64,000 bases of DNA from Ruminococcus_G sp964621905 (GTDB lineage Bacteria; Bacillota; Clostridia; Lachnospirales; Lachnospiraceae), in the NCBI GenBank assembly GCA_964621905.1, contig CAZUNG010000016.1:1-64000 (forward strand). The letters run 5' to 3'. Position numbers and translations under genes: made by a program. Below are positions 50,074 through 59,441 of the stretch, one piece after another. Positions within the stretch are counted from its first letter, which is position 1. The number at the start of each line of letters is the position of its first letter. Below the pieces are notes generated by a model. That model did no database searches. It was not told where the DNA came from and saw only the letters and a program-made list of their open reading frames with translations.

Positions 50074-50449
50074 TTGGATACCACAAACATAAAAAAGCAG
50101 GTTCTTATTTCCAGAATTCCGGCAGCAGTGATCAGTGTCATTCTCATTGGAATCAGCGCGGTAACGTATGTCAGTATCCGGAAGGCGCAGCGGCAGGAAG
50201 CCAAGCAGTATCCGGAGGAAATTGTGACACAGTATAAGAACATGTTAAGCAAGCGCTATGGACAGGACGTCAGTGATGAAACGTTTTTAGTCAATGCACT
50301 TCAGGGTGAGCGTGCGATTTCTGACATAATTACGGATGATTACACAGGAAACGGCATCCTGTGATATTGGTCAGGGATACTATTTTGCAAAGCCTATGCC
50401 GGTTGAGCAGTTTGAAGAGCGGTATCTCGGAAAGAAAGCCGGAGTGTAG
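50074..50449 (+). pseudogene. EAL-domain protein, internally deleted
   Basis: The 5' part encodes a signal anchor (ISRIPAAVISVILIGISAV) and ~60 residues of an extracytoplasmic domain from a TTG start. After GNG the frame shifts to SCDIGQGYYFAKPMPVEQFEERYL, the C-terminal end of EAL cyclic-di-GMP phosphodiesterases. The catalytic EAL core is missing. Confidence 0.65.
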
Positions 50450-50530
50450 AAATAGGCGCGCGGATAGCAAAATTAGTCGAGCGTTATTTCACCGAAAACG
50501 CTAGAATTCCAAGATAGGGTGGTGAGAGTG

Positions 50531-51406
50531 ATGAAGGAACAGATCGAGGCAGTGCAGCGGATGCAGGACTTTATTGACGCTCATCTGTATGAAGAGATTA
50601 AAATTGCAGATTTGGCAAAAGCAGCACGTTATTCACCGTGGCATTCCTACCGTCTGTTTATCAGATGGACGAATCTGACGCCTTCGGATTATATCCGGCG
50701 TTACAGGCTGTCAAAATCTGCACTCAGACTGCGTGATGAAAAGGTGAAGGTCACGGATCTGGCGTTTGAACTTGGATTTGGAAGTGTGGATGGATATCAG
50801 AGAGCATTCTTCCGGGAATTTGGCTGCAATCCCCGGGCATATGCGGAACATCCTGTTCCGATCTGTCTGTTTACCCCCTATGGCGTAAAATATCAAACCG
50901 TCAAAAGGAGGAAGAAAATGGAGAATGTAAAAAATGTATTTATCCAGCTGATGGAAAAACCGGTGCGGGAAGTCATTATCAGGCGCGGTGTCCATGCGAA
51001 GGATTACTTTGCCTACTGTGATGAGGTTGGATGTGACGTCTGGGGAATCTTGAGGAGCATCCGGTCGATCAGCGGAGAACCGGTATGTCTGTGGCTGCCG
51101 GCCGCATATCAGAAGCCTGGAACCTCAGAGTATGTGCAGGGGGTAGAAATGGCGCCTGGCTGTACAGGAGAGATTCCGGATGGATTTGAAGTGGTAAAAC
51201 TTCCGGCTGCGAAATACCTGATGTTTCAAGGCGAGCCTTTCCGGGAGGAGGATTACTGCGAAGCGATTGAACAAGTTAAACACGCGATGGAATCCTATGA
51301 TCCATCCATCACAGGTTATGCCTGGGATGACACCAGTCCGCGTATCCAGCTGGAGCCAATCGGCACCAGGGGTTATATAGAGCTTCGGGCGGTGAAAGAA
51401 GCCTGA
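50531..51406 (+). CDS. AraC-family regulator with GyrI-like effector domain
   Basis: 291 residues: two HTH motifs in the first ~105 (IADLAKAARYSPWHSYRLF; VTDLAFELGFGSVDGYQRAF), then a Rob/GyrI-like small-molecule-binding domain (PVREVIIRRGVHAKDYF, YIELRA at the end). Such proteins sense amphipathic drugs. ATG 50531 after GGTGGTGAG is the chosen start; GTG codons at 50519-50528 are alternatives. Monocistronic. Confidence 0.88.
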   Translation: MKEQIEAVQRMQDFIDAHLYEEIKIADLAKAARYSPWHSYRLFIRWTNLTPSDYIRRYRLSKSALRLRDEKVKVTDLAFELGFGSVDGYQRAFFREFGCNPRAYAEHPVPICLFTPYGVKYQTVKRRKKMENVKNVFIQLMEKPVREVIIRRGVHAKDYFAYCDEVGCDVWGILRSIRSISGEPVCLWLPAAYQKPGTSEYVQGVEMAPGCTGEIPDGFEVVKLPAAKYLMFQGEPFREEDYCEAIEQVKHAMESYDPSITGYAWDDTSPRIQLEPIGTRGYIELRAVKEA

Positions 51407-51416
51407 CGGACATAAA

Positions 51417-51457
51417 GAAAGCCGGAGAGTGGACTACAAGGTAAACTCTCCGGTTTT
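51417..51457. terminator. Bidirectional terminator
   Basis: GAAAGCCGGAGAGT pairs with ACTCTCCGGTTTTC (one mismatch) between the convergent AraC and HtrA genes. Confidence 0.75.
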
Positions 51458-51464
51458 CTTATCC

Positions 51465-52724
51465 TCATCTTTGTATAGTATTCTGGGCAGCTGTATTCTG
51501 ATCGGAATTTCCGAGGGTGACGGACACCGTCTGTTCTTCATATGCTCCGCTGCTGTTTACCTGAACGGTGAGGTCAACTGTCTCTCCGGCTGCATAATAT
51601 TGGAGCGTGTTTTTCAGGTCGGAGATACTGGAGACACTCTTTCCGTCGAAACCGGTGATAACCATTCCCTGGCGGATACCGGCCTGATCAGCGGGACTTT
51701 GGGAGGTCACTGAGGACACATAGACACCTGTTGGAATATTGTAGGCGGAAGCCGTTTCACTGTCCACATCCTGTCCGGAAATTCCCAGATAAGATGCATT
51801 TTCAGCCGATACTTTTTCTCGGGTCTGCTGATTCATCAGTTCCTGAATGATCGGTGATGCCGTTGCAGTTGGGATTGCATACCCCATGCCTTCTACTTCT
51901 GTTGATGCAAACTTGGCGGAGTTGATACCGATCAGTTCACCGTTCATATTTACGAGGGCACCGCCGCTGTTGCCGGGATTGATCGCTGCGTCTGTCTGGA
52001 TCAGTGTCGGTGAAGTTTCACTGTCGTCAATTTTGCGGTCCAGCGCGCTGACAATACCGGTTGTCACAGACTGTCCATAGCCAAGTGCATTTCCAATAGC
52101 GACTACCTGCTCTCCGACAGACAGAGAATCTGAATCACCGATAGTGGCCACTTTGATCTGAGACATAGTTTCTTCGGAAATCTGATCCAGCGGTACTGCG
52201 ATAACAGCCAGATCATTATTTGCATCGGTACCCTTTACGGAAGCTGAGTACACACTGTTGTCAGCAAAGCATGCGGATAAGGTGTCTGCACCGTCAACGA
52301 CGTGGTTGTTGGTCGCAATCAACAGTTCACTGTCATTTTGCCCAATGATAATACCGGAGCCACAGCTTTCCACTTCCTGTGTCTGAATACCGCTTCCAGT
52401 GCCGAACATCCCAAAGTAATCCTGAACTTCCTGAACAGATTTGTTGGTGATCGCAACGACGGATGGCATTACGTTGGATGCGATCTCGGATACATCCATG
52501 TTGCCGGATGCTGTGGAATCCGAGCTGGTGGTACTTAAGCGGGCGACATTGGAATCGGAGACATCAGCGTTTTCTGAGGCGGAGGTATTGGATGGTGAAT
52601 TTGCAGTCGTCAGAGCATTGACACCCTGAAAGGCAAATGCGGCAGTTCCGCCAAAAAGTACGGCACTCAGCACGATACCGCCCAGTTTTCTTGAAATTCG
52701 TTTTATATTGTTTTTATTGGTCAT
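51465..52724 (-). CDS. htrA: HtrA/DegP-type serine protease
   Basis: 419 residues: N-terminal membrane anchor (about 12-34), Ser/Thr-rich linker, trypsin-like domain with His in TNNHVV, Asp in NNDLAV and Ser in NPGNSGG (all intact), and a C-terminal PDZ domain. It degrades or refolds misfolded exported proteins. The reverse-strand TATACT near 52765-52775 may be its -10. Compare the catalytically degenerate paralogue at 27021-28268. Confidence 0.93.
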   Translation of the reverse strand: MTNKNNIKRISRKLGGIVLSAVLFGGTAAFAFQGVNALTTANSPSNTSASENADVSDSNVARLSTTSSDSTASGNMDVSEIASNVMPSVVAITNKSVQEVQDYFGMFGTGSGIQTQEVESCGSGIIIGQNDSELLIATNNHVVDGADTLSACFADNSVYSASVKGTDANNDLAVIAVPLDQISEETMSQIKVATIGDSDSLSVGEQVVAIGNALGYGQSVTTGIVSALDRKIDDSETSPTLIQTDAAINPGNSGGALVNMNGELIGINSAKFASTEVEGMGYAIPTATASPIIQELMNQQTREKVSAENASYLGISGQDVDSETASAYNIPTGVYVSSVTSQSPADQAGIRQGMVITGFDGKSVSSISDLKNTLQYYAAGETVDLTVQVNSSGAYEEQTVSVTLGNSDQNTAAQNTIQR

Positions 52725-52787
52725 AATTACACATCTCCTTTGCGTATTTTTTTCTTCCTGAACTTTATAAACAGTATAAGAAAAAAT

Positions 52788-52883
52788 TGTGGTTAATTTG
52801 TTATGAAAATAAGGAGAAAGTGTAGAAAATCTGTGGTTAAAGTGTGTTCATCCCTTTACCGGACTGATACAGTTATGGTAAAG
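52788..52883. promoter_or_regulatory. Repeats in the htrA/purF-like divergent promoter region
   Basis: TGTGGTTAA occurs at 52788 and 52832 (44 bp apart, four helical turns). CTTTACC (52854-52860) and GGTAAAG (52877-52883) form an inverted repeat near the likely promoter of the forward gene. The binding protein is unknown. Confidence 0.35.
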
Positions 52884-52937
52884 TAGAAGTAAAGAAAATA
52901 CATAACTACAGATAGCAGAAAAAAGGAGATATCATTT

Positions 52938-54350
52938 ATGGGAGGATTTTTTGGAGTCGCTTCGAAGACAAGCTGTACATTAGAGCTGTTTTACGGAGTG
53001 GACTATCATTCACATCTGGGAACCAGAAGAGGCGGATTGGCAATATGCGGGGAGGACGGATTCAAACGCGCGATTCACAATATTGAAAATTCACCTTTTC
53101 GGACCAAGTTTGAACGTGATGTAGAAGAGATGGAAGGTAATCTGGGAATCGGATGTATCTCTGATTATGAGCCGCAGCCGCTGCTGGTGCAGTCTCATCT
53201 CGGAAGCTTTGCTATCACAACGGTTGGAAAAATCAACAACATGGATGAGTTGCTGAAATATGTTTATGAAAATGGAAATACACATTTTCAGGAGATGAGC
53301 GGGGGCCAGGTGAATGCGACAGAACTGGTTGCAGCGCTGATCTGCAAAAAGGAATCAATCACAGAGGGTATCCGTTATGTTCAGGAGATCGTGGATGGGT
53401 CCATGACCATACTGCTCATGACGGAGGAAGGTCTGTTCGCGGCACGTGACCGTTACGGAAGAACGCCGATGGTCATCGGAAAAAAAGACGGAGCCCACTG
53501 CGTCTCGTTTGAAAGTTTTGCTTATATCAATCTCGGGTACCGTGACTGCAAAGAACTGGGGCCTGCTGAGATTGTCTTCATCACCCCGGATCAAATTGAG
53601 ACGTTGAGTGAACCGCGGGAAGAAATGCGGATCTGTTCTTTCCTCTGGGTTTACTATGGATATCCAACCTCCTCCTATGAAGGTGTCAATGTTGAAGATA
53701 TGCGTTACAAATGCGGCAGTATGCTGGCCAAAAGGGACAGCGGCAGCGTGAACCCTGATATTATTGCGGGGGTTCCTGATTCAGGGATTGCCCATGCGAT
53801 CGGATATGCCAATGAATCCAAAATCCCATATGCACGTCCGTTTATCAAATATACGCCGACGTGGCCCCGGTCCTTTATGCCGCAGAATCAGGATCAGAGA
53901 AATCTGATTGCAAAGATGAAATTAATTCCGGTGAAAGCGTTGATTCAAAATAAAAAACTTCTCCTGATTGATGATTCCATTGTCAGGGGAACACAGCTGC
54001 GGGAGACGACAGATTTTCTGTATCAGAGCGGTGCAAAAGAAGTGCACATCCGTCCTGCCTGCCCGCCGCTTCTGTACGGATGTAAATATCTGAATTTTTC
54101 ACGCTCCAAATCGGAGCTGGATCTGATTACCAGGCGGATTATTAAGGACCGGGAAGGCGCTCAGGTTTCTCAGGAAATTCTGGACGAATATGCAGACCCT
54201 TCCAGCAGGCGCTATGAACAGATGTTGGAGGAAATCAGAAAAGAACAGAATTTCACGACATTGCGCTATCACAGGCTGGATGATTTGGAAAAATCAATTG
54301 GAATCTCTCCATGTAAGCTTTGTACGTACTGTTTTAACGGAAAAGAATAG
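52938..54350 (+). CDS. Amidophosphoribosyltransferase-like protein (PurF paralogue without N-terminal Cys)
   Basis: 470 residues: Ntn-type glutaminase domain and a PRTase domain with the PRPP loop LLLIDDSIVRGT. PurF needs a cysteine immediately after Met or propeptide (CGVFG); here the start is MGGFFGV, so the glutaminase nucleophile is missing. It may use ammonia or have another role. The C-terminal CKLCTYCF is an unusual Cys-rich tail. AAGGAG ribosome site. Related Cys-less proteins are, from memory, common in Firmicutes. Confidence 0.85.
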   Translation: MGGFFGVASKTSCTLELFYGVDYHSHLGTRRGGLAICGEDGFKRAIHNIENSPFRTKFERDVEEMEGNLGIGCISDYEPQPLLVQSHLGSFAITTVGKINNMDELLKYVYENGNTHFQEMSGGQVNATELVAALICKKESITEGIRYVQEIVDGSMTILLMTEEGLFAARDRYGRTPMVIGKKDGAHCVSFESFAYINLGYRDCKELGPAEIVFITPDQIETLSEPREEMRICSFLWVYYGYPTSSYEGVNVEDMRYKCGSMLAKRDSGSVNPDIIAGVPDSGIAHAIGYANESKIPYARPFIKYTPTWPRSFMPQNQDQRNLIAKMKLIPVKALIQNKKLLLIDDSIVRGTQLRETTDFLYQSGAKEVHIRPACPPLLYGCKYLNFSRSKSELDLITRRIIKDREGAQVSQEILDEYADPSSRRYEQMLEEIRKEQNFTTLRYHRLDDLEKSIGISPCKLCTYCFNGKE

Positions 54351-54371
54351 ACGAATACCATGCGCTGAGCC

Positions 54372-54407
54372 GCGGGGGCACTTGTTTTAAGTGCTCCCGC
54401 TTCTTTT
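54372..54407. terminator. Intrinsic terminator
   Basis: GCGGGGGCACTT pairs with AAGTGCTCCCGC (one G-U or mismatch pair) followed by TTCTTTTT. It overlaps the end of the convergent GH18 gene. Confidence 0.75.
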
Positions 54408-55538
54408 TGCGATTGTATACGTATCGTCAAGCAGCAGCCAGTTTGCACGCCACCACTGCATGATCTGCCAGTATCCGGCGCCTCTCAGGCCGTATTCCTG
54501 AATCAGTGCAAGTTTTGCATGTATGCTGCGCACATCTTCAAACCAAACTTCATGTGTGATGCCTTCATTTTCATAATAAAAATAAGGAGACTGAGCGGTT
54601 TCGTCAAATTGAATGACAGCATTGTAGCTTACTGCCAGACGGACGGCTTCCACATTGCCAATGGTTGTGGCGGCGGTTTCACCGCGCACGAACGGCAGCG
54701 GCCAGTCGTATCCGTAGTTCGGAATTCCGAGATCAATCTTTTCGGGTGGGATTTCAGAGACTGCGTAATCGACGACCCGGCGAACATTGGCGAGGGGGGC
54801 TACAGCCATCGGAGGCCCGTACGTATATCCCCATTCATAGGTCATCAGGAGAACATGATCGGCAATTGCGCCCAGCGCCGCATAATCCTTTCCCTGATAG
54901 AGAAGTCCCTGCTGATCCGCAGATGTTTTGGGGGCGAGAGCAACGGAGACGGGATAACCGTACGGTGAGAGTGCGCTGACAGTGCGGGAGACAAATGCCG
55001 TAAAAGCATCGCGGTCTTCTGCTTTGATATATTCAAAATCGATGTCCAGTCCTCCGTAACCAAGTGTTTCCATCGTCTCAAGCAGCTGATTGATCAGGTG
55101 TTCCTGGATGGTATAGTTATTAACCACAGCGGAGATCAGCTCATTGTTAAAGCGGCCGTCGGGACCGAGCGGAGTCAGTACCAGAACAGGCCGGGTACCA
55201 GCAGATTCTGCGGCATCCAGCATCCAGTCCTCCGACAGAAGCGGAGGCACCAGATTCCCGTCGGAGGTAAAGCCGTATGAAAAGATGGACAGGTCTGTCA
55301 GATACGGGAGGGTTTCCTGCAGAACCCAGGGGCTGATAAAAGGATAAGCATACCCGTTGACTGAAATTATGCGCAGATGCTGTGGCGGTGAGCCGTCCAT
55401 GATCAGAAGTGCCTGGCCGATGGCAAGCTGATAGGGGTGGATCAGCTGATTATCGAAAATGATGGATGAGACGGGAATCTGAAAAGCTGAGGCTATGGAA
55501 TCTACGGTATCACCGGGTGAAACGATGTATATCTGCAT
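54387..55538 (-). CDS. LysM-GH18 spore-type hydrolase (SleL/YaaH-like)
   Basis: 383 residues: one N-terminal LysM (IYIVSPGDTVDSIASAFQIP to IGQALLI) and a GH18 barrel with the catalytic DxDxE in GLDIDFEYI and substrate residues in MTYEWGYTYGPP. No signal peptide, as in cortex-lytic SleL/YaaH proteins of the spore coat, which are N-acetylglucosaminidases. 10 bp downstream of the PdaA-like gene, so probably co-transcribed. Confidence 0.88.
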   Translation of the reverse strand: MQIYIVSPGDTVDSIASAFQIPVSSIIFDNQLIHPYQLAIGQALLIMDGSPPQHLRIISVNGYAYPFISPWVLQETLPYLTDLSIFSYGFTSDGNLVPPLLSEDWMLDAAESAGTRPVLVLTPLGPDGRFNNELISAVVNNYTIQEHLINQLLETMETLGYGGLDIDFEYIKAEDRDAFTAFVSRTVSALSPYGYPVSVALAPKTSADQQGLLYQGKDYAALGAIADHVLLMTYEWGYTYGPPMAVAPLANVRRVVDYAVSEIPPEKIDLGIPNYGYDWPLPFVRGETAATTIGNVEAVRLAVSYNAVIQFDETAQSPYFYYENEGITHEVWFEDVRSIHAKLALIQEYGLRGAGYWQIMQWWRANWLLLDDTYTIAKRSGST

Positions 55539-55548
55539 GGGCGGATAC

Positions 55549-56373
55549 CTACGCTTTCAGTTGATCCAGAGATTTAAAGGAGTAACCCATCTCTTCCCAT
55601 TTTGTGAGAAGTTCATCCAGAATCTCGGCATTTGTACTGGAAGTGCTGTGGAGCAGGACGATAGCGCCGGGATGAATACGGCCGAGAAGTTTATCAAATG
55701 CTTCTTCATGGGTGGGCTGGTCATCCTGATACCAGTCAACATATGCAAGACTCCAGAAGAAGGTCTGGTATCCAAGCTCCTGAGCCATTTTCAGGTTGCG
55801 CTCACTGTATTTGCCCTGAGGCGGCCTGTAATATTTTGTCATCGGTTTTCCTACCGTTTCCTGATAAAGCGTCTCAAGTTCTGTTAGTTCCTTGGCGAAG
55901 GCTTCTTTTGTTGAGATCTGGGACATATCCGGGTGGTGGTAAGTGTGGTTGCCGACCGTGTGGCCTTCTTCTACCATCCTTTTTACGAGATCCGGGTTGC
56001 TTGAGAGAAAGTTTCCTACGATAAAAAATGTGGCAGGTGCATGGTGCTTTTTCAAAGCATCCAGAATGGTGGGTGTATTGCCGTTTTCATAGCCGGCATC
56101 AAACGTTATGTACAGCACTTTTTCCGTCGTATCTTCTGCATAGTAAGCATCAAACTGCTTCAGATCCTCCATACTGGCATTTGCGACGGGGGGCTGCCCT
56201 TCCTCCTGAAAGCTAAGACCCCAGTTCCCGTCTGATGAGGTGGAGACGGCTTCTGATTGAAACACCGCATTTTTCGTGTGTTCTACAATCCGGGCTGCCA
56301 GTCTGCCGGCAAAAAAAGTGGCGGCGAGCAGAAACGTAAGGCCGAGGATTTTTTTATAATTAACGTTAGCCAT
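55549..56373 (-). CDS. Polysaccharide deacetylase, PdaA-like
   Basis: 274 residues: membrane anchor (about 9-26), then a NodB-type domain with TFDAGYENGNTP, HTYHHPDMS (zinc His residues) and YRPPQGKYS. TFDxGYEN is characteristic of PdaA, which deacetylates N-acetylmuramic acid to form spore-cortex muramic delta-lactam. Upstream of a GH18 spore hydrolase. Confidence 0.88.
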   Translation of the reverse strand: MANVNYKKILGLTFLLAATFFAGRLAARIVEHTKNAVFQSEAVSTSSDGNWGLSFQEEGQPPVANASMEDLKQFDAYYAEDTTEKVLYITFDAGYENGNTPTILDALKKHHAPATFFIVGNFLSSNPDLVKRMVEEGHTVGNHTYHHPDMSQISTKEAFAKELTELETLYQETVGKPMTKYYRPPQGKYSERNLKMAQELGYQTFFWSLAYVDWYQDDQPTHEEAFDKLLGRIHPGAIVLLHSTSSTNAEILDELLTKWEEMGYSFKSLDQLKA

Positions 56374-56522
56374 AAGATACCTGCAGATTTCCTTTTACTG
56401 TAAATTTATGTCCATGAAAAATATTTATAACTCTCAGGATCAAAGAAATATGAAATTTTTGACTGAATCAGGCTGTATCAGGGGCATGCTAAAAGAAAAA
56501 ATAATTATCAGGAGGAAAATTC

Positions 56523-57869
56523 ATGGAGAAAATCTTCAGGCTGAAGGAACATCACACAACGGTTTCCACCGAAATTACAGCAGGACTTACCACCTTTTTT
56601 GCGATGGCGTATATTATTGCCGTAAATCCCGCCATCTTGTCACAGACGGGAATGGAATGGGGAGCCGTCTTCCTTGCCACGATCATCGCCGCCGCGGTCG
56701 GAACTCTGATCATGGGACTGGCTGCAAATGTACCGTATGCCCAGGCACCGGGTATGGGGCTGAATGCATTTTTCACATACACGATATGCTTTGGTCTTGG
56801 TTTCAGCTGGCAGCAGGCACTGGCCATGGTATTTATCTGTGGACTGATTAATATTTTAATTACGGTAACAAAAGTGAGAAAATCCATCATACGGGCGATT
56901 CCGGATTCTCTTCAGCACGCGATAGGAGGCGGCATCGGGATCTTTATCGCGTATGTCGGTCTTCTGAACGTTGGGATCATAAAGTTTACACCGGACAGTT
57001 CAGCACCGGCATCCGCAGTTCCGGGACTGGCCGGATTCTCGGAGCCGGTCCTCTGGGTGTTTCTGATCGGTCTGGTACTCACTGTTGTATTCTGCATCCT
57101 TCAGGTCAGAGGAGGGATCCTGTTATCTATTGTAATTACCACGCTGATCGGCATTTTGTTCGGGGTGACAAAAACTGGTGATATGCAGGGGGTGGGTGAG
57201 GCTGTTCTGGGATTGCCAAAAACGTTTGGAGCCATTTTCCGGGCGGAGGGGATACCGTCGCTGTTTAACGATATTTCAAAGCTCCCGCTGGTATTGACTA
57301 CGATCTTTACTTTTTCTATGTCAGATATTTTTGATACGATCGGAACCTTTATCGGTACGGGACGAAAGGCGGAAATATTCAGCGGAGCAGAAGAGGGGAG
57401 AATGGGACGTGCATTGTTTGCAGATGCGGCCGCGACCTCCCTCGGCGCAGTATTCGGCACATCCAATACTACAACTTATACGGAAAGTGCTGTGGGAATT
57501 GCAGCAGGAGGCCGGACAGGTCTGACGTCGGTAGTCACCGCTCTTTGCTTTCTTGTCAGTGCATTTCTTGCACCACTTGTCAGTGCAGTGCCGTTTGCCG
57601 CAACGGCGCCGGTTCTCGTAGTGGTGGGATGTATGATGCTTTCAGCATTTTCGGAGATAAATTGGAAAGACCTTTGTGAGGCAGTTCCGGCTTTTTTTAC
57701 CGGAATTTTTATGGCATTTAGCTACAGTGTTTCCTATGGGATCGCAGCGGGATTTATCATGTACTGCATCGTGAAGACTGCAAAAAAACAGTGGCGTGAC
57801 ATTCATCCTGTGCTGCTGGGGATTGCACTGCTGTTTGTACTGAATTTTGTGCTGCGTGCAGTTGTGTGA
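56523..57869 (+). CDS. NCS2/AzgA-family purine permease
   Basis: 448 residues, about 13 membrane helices. Family motifs: TTFFAMAYIIAVNPAIL, APGMGLNAFF, GIGIFIAYVGLLNVG, FSMSDIFDTIGTFIGTG, SLGAVFGTSNTTTYTESA. Takes up guanine/hypoxanthine or adenine. AGGAGGAAA ribosome site. I looked for a purine riboswitch in the 149-bp upstream stretch and did not find its conserved core. Confidence 0.9.
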   Translation: MEKIFRLKEHHTTVSTEITAGLTTFFAMAYIIAVNPAILSQTGMEWGAVFLATIIAAAVGTLIMGLAANVPYAQAPGMGLNAFFTYTICFGLGFSWQQALAMVFICGLINILITVTKVRKSIIRAIPDSLQHAIGGGIGIFIAYVGLLNVGIIKFTPDSSAPASAVPGLAGFSEPVLWVFLIGLVLTVVFCILQVRGGILLSIVITTLIGILFGVTKTGDMQGVGEAVLGLPKTFGAIFRAEGIPSLFNDISKLPLVLTTIFTFSMSDIFDTIGTFIGTGRKAEIFSGAEEGRMGRALFADAAATSLGAVFGTSNTTTYTESAVGIAAGGRTGLTSVVTALCFLVSAFLAPLVSAVPFAATAPVLVVVGCMMLSAFSEINWKDLCEAVPAFFTGIFMAFSYSVSYGIAAGFIMYCIVKTAKKQWRDIHPVLLGIALLFVLNFVLRAVV

Positions 57870-57875
57870 TACACA

Positions 57876-57916
57876 AAACCGAGACTGGAAATTATGATTT
57901 CCGGTACCGGTTTCTT
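57876..57916. terminator. Bidirectional terminator
   Basis: AAACCGAGACTGGAAAT pairs (two mismatches) with ATTTCCGGTACCGGTTT between convergent NCS2 and brnQ; it overlaps the brnQ 3' end. Confidence 0.6.
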
Positions 57917-59247
57917 GTTTTGATGATGCTGCCAGTGATAAAGCCCAGAATCGCTGGCAGCAGCCAGCCAAGTCCCAGGTCAAACATTGGGATAAAGCGA
58001 CCCGCGGCCGTAATCAGTGTTTCTGTGTGAAGCACTTTCTGCAGCTGTTCAGGAAGTGCGGCGATAAAGTCCAGCAGTGCGGCTGCAAAGGTGAAGGTGG
58101 TGACACAGGCATAGACACAGCGTGCATTTTGAAAAAAACGGCCCAGAAGACATAAAAGAATCAGCGTGATTGCAAGGGGATAGAGCAGCATCAGCACCGG
58201 AAGTGAGTAGGCGATGATCATTTCCAGACCCAGATTTGCGATCAGGAAAGAAAGGCAGGAGAATATAATTGCCCACCCCCGGTAACTGAGTTTGCCGGGA
58301 AATAAAAGGACAAACGTTTCGCTGCAGCTGGTGATAAGCCCGATGGAGGTCTTAAGACATGCAAAGGTCACAGTGAGAGCAAGGATTACGGCCCCTGCTG
58401 TCCCGTAATAGTGCCTGGCAATGAACGTGAGCACTTCTCCGCCATTTTTGCATAGGGGTGAAAGTCCGCGGCTTTGTGTGCCTGCCACAGTGACGATGAT
58501 ATAGATCACTGCCATGATTACAGAACTTAAAAGCCCCGCTTTTACGGTGCAGCGGGCGACATCACCCGGGCGCCTGACGCCGAGTCCTTTTATGACATTG
58601 ACGACGATTATGCCGAAAGCCAGACCGGCAAGTGCATCCATTGTATTGTAGCCCTCCAGAAAACCATTAAAAAACGCTCCTGAGGCATATCCTGTGTCAG
58701 GGGTGATGCTGCCGACACTTCCGAGCGGGCGGCATAACGCTGTGATCATCAGAACGCCGAGGAAAATCAGAAATAAAGGGTTTAAGACTTTCCCGATCCA
58801 GGTTAGAATTTCGCCGGGCCGAAGTGAAAAATAAAAGACGATTCCGAAAAATATCAGTGAGAATACAGCCAGTGGGAGTGTATGTCCGGATGACCGGGAC
58901 AACAGCGGTTCGATACCCACTGCAAAAGGTACCGTTGCGCACCTTGGAATGGCAAAAAAGGGACCGATCGTCAGGTATAGGGCACAGGTGAAAAAAACGC
59001 CGTAACGTTTTCCAACACGCTGACTCATCTCCGTCAGTCCGCTGCAGCGGCTGTTTCCCAGGGCGATTACACCAAGCAGAGGCAGTCCAACTCCGGTAAT
59101 CAGAAAACCGGCAATGGCAGGCCAGACATTCCTCCCTGCCATCTGCCCCATGAGCGCCGGAAAGATCAGATTCCCGGCGCCAAAAAACAGGCCGAATAAC
59201 ATACTTGCAATTGTCAGATACTGTCTGAAGTTTATTTTTTCTTTCAT
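57892..59247 (-). CDS. brnQ: Branched-chain amino acid carrier (BrnQ/LIVCS)
   Basis: 451 residues, about 12 helices. N-terminal SMLFGLFFGAGNLIFPALMG is the family signature. Na+/H+-coupled uptake of Leu, Ile and Val. A GGGGGAT precedes the ATG. Divergent from the Mef-like pump region. Confidence 0.92.
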   Translation of the reverse strand: MKEKINFRQYLTIASMLFGLFFGAGNLIFPALMGQMAGRNVWPAIAGFLITGVGLPLLGVIALGNSRCSGLTEMSQRVGKRYGVFFTCALYLTIGPFFAIPRCATVPFAVGIEPLLSRSSGHTLPLAVFSLIFFGIVFYFSLRPGEILTWIGKVLNPLFLIFLGVLMITALCRPLGSVGSITPDTGYASGAFFNGFLEGYNTMDALAGLAFGIIVVNVIKGLGVRRPGDVARCTVKAGLLSSVIMAVIYIIVTVAGTQSRGLSPLCKNGGEVLTFIARHYYGTAGAVILALTVTFACLKTSIGLITSCSETFVLLFPGKLSYRGWAIIFSCLSFLIANLGLEMIIAYSLPVLMLLYPLAITLILLCLLGRFFQNARCVYACVTTFTFAAALLDFIAALPEQLQKVLHTETLITAAGRFIPMFDLGLGWLLPAILGFITGSIIKTRNRYRKS

Positions 59248-59342
59248 GGTACATCCCCCTGATATTTTATTCTATTATAACACTGCTGCAAAATACTTAC
59301 TATTAAAGTGTTTGGAATTTCGCTTAAATATATGTATTATGC

Positions 59343-59371
59343 TTGACAGACATAACCCTCTTTGCTATGAT
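59343..59371 (+). promoter_or_regulatory. Strong sigma-A promoter of the Mef-like operon
   Basis: TTGACA (59343-59348), exactly 17 bp, TATGAT (59366-59371). It predicts a transcript with a ~275-nt leader before the pump gene. Confidence 0.8.
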
Positions 59372-59417
59372 GAGCTCGTTATTACAATAAATATGATTAA
59401 TCCAGGGGGGTGGCTTG

Positions 59418-59441
59418 ATGTTTGCAATCCGTTTTAGATAA
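59418..59441 (+). CDS. Leader peptide MFAIRFR
   Basis: A 7-codon ORF (ATG TTT GCA ATC CGT TTT AGA TAA) after the strong AGGGGGGTGG. It ends in Arg-Phe-Arg. The arginine-X-arginine (+X+) motif is what arrests ribosomes in the presence of macrolides in leaders such as the mef(E)/mel leader (ends MRLR). Downstream lies a terminator and a Mef-like pump, so this is read as a drug-sensing attenuator peptide. An overlapping 14-codon ORF from 59393 is the alternative. Confidence 0.6.
   Translation: MFAIRFR

Noticed and set aside
56374..56522. Possible purine riboswitch before the NCS2 permease
   Set aside because: The conserved three-way-junction core bases are not found on inspection.
59393..59437. 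Alternative 14-codon leader ORF (MINPGGWLDVCNPF)
   Set aside because: Has no ribosome site of its own and would read through the strong one; the MFAIRFR ORF is better placed. Kept only as an alternative.
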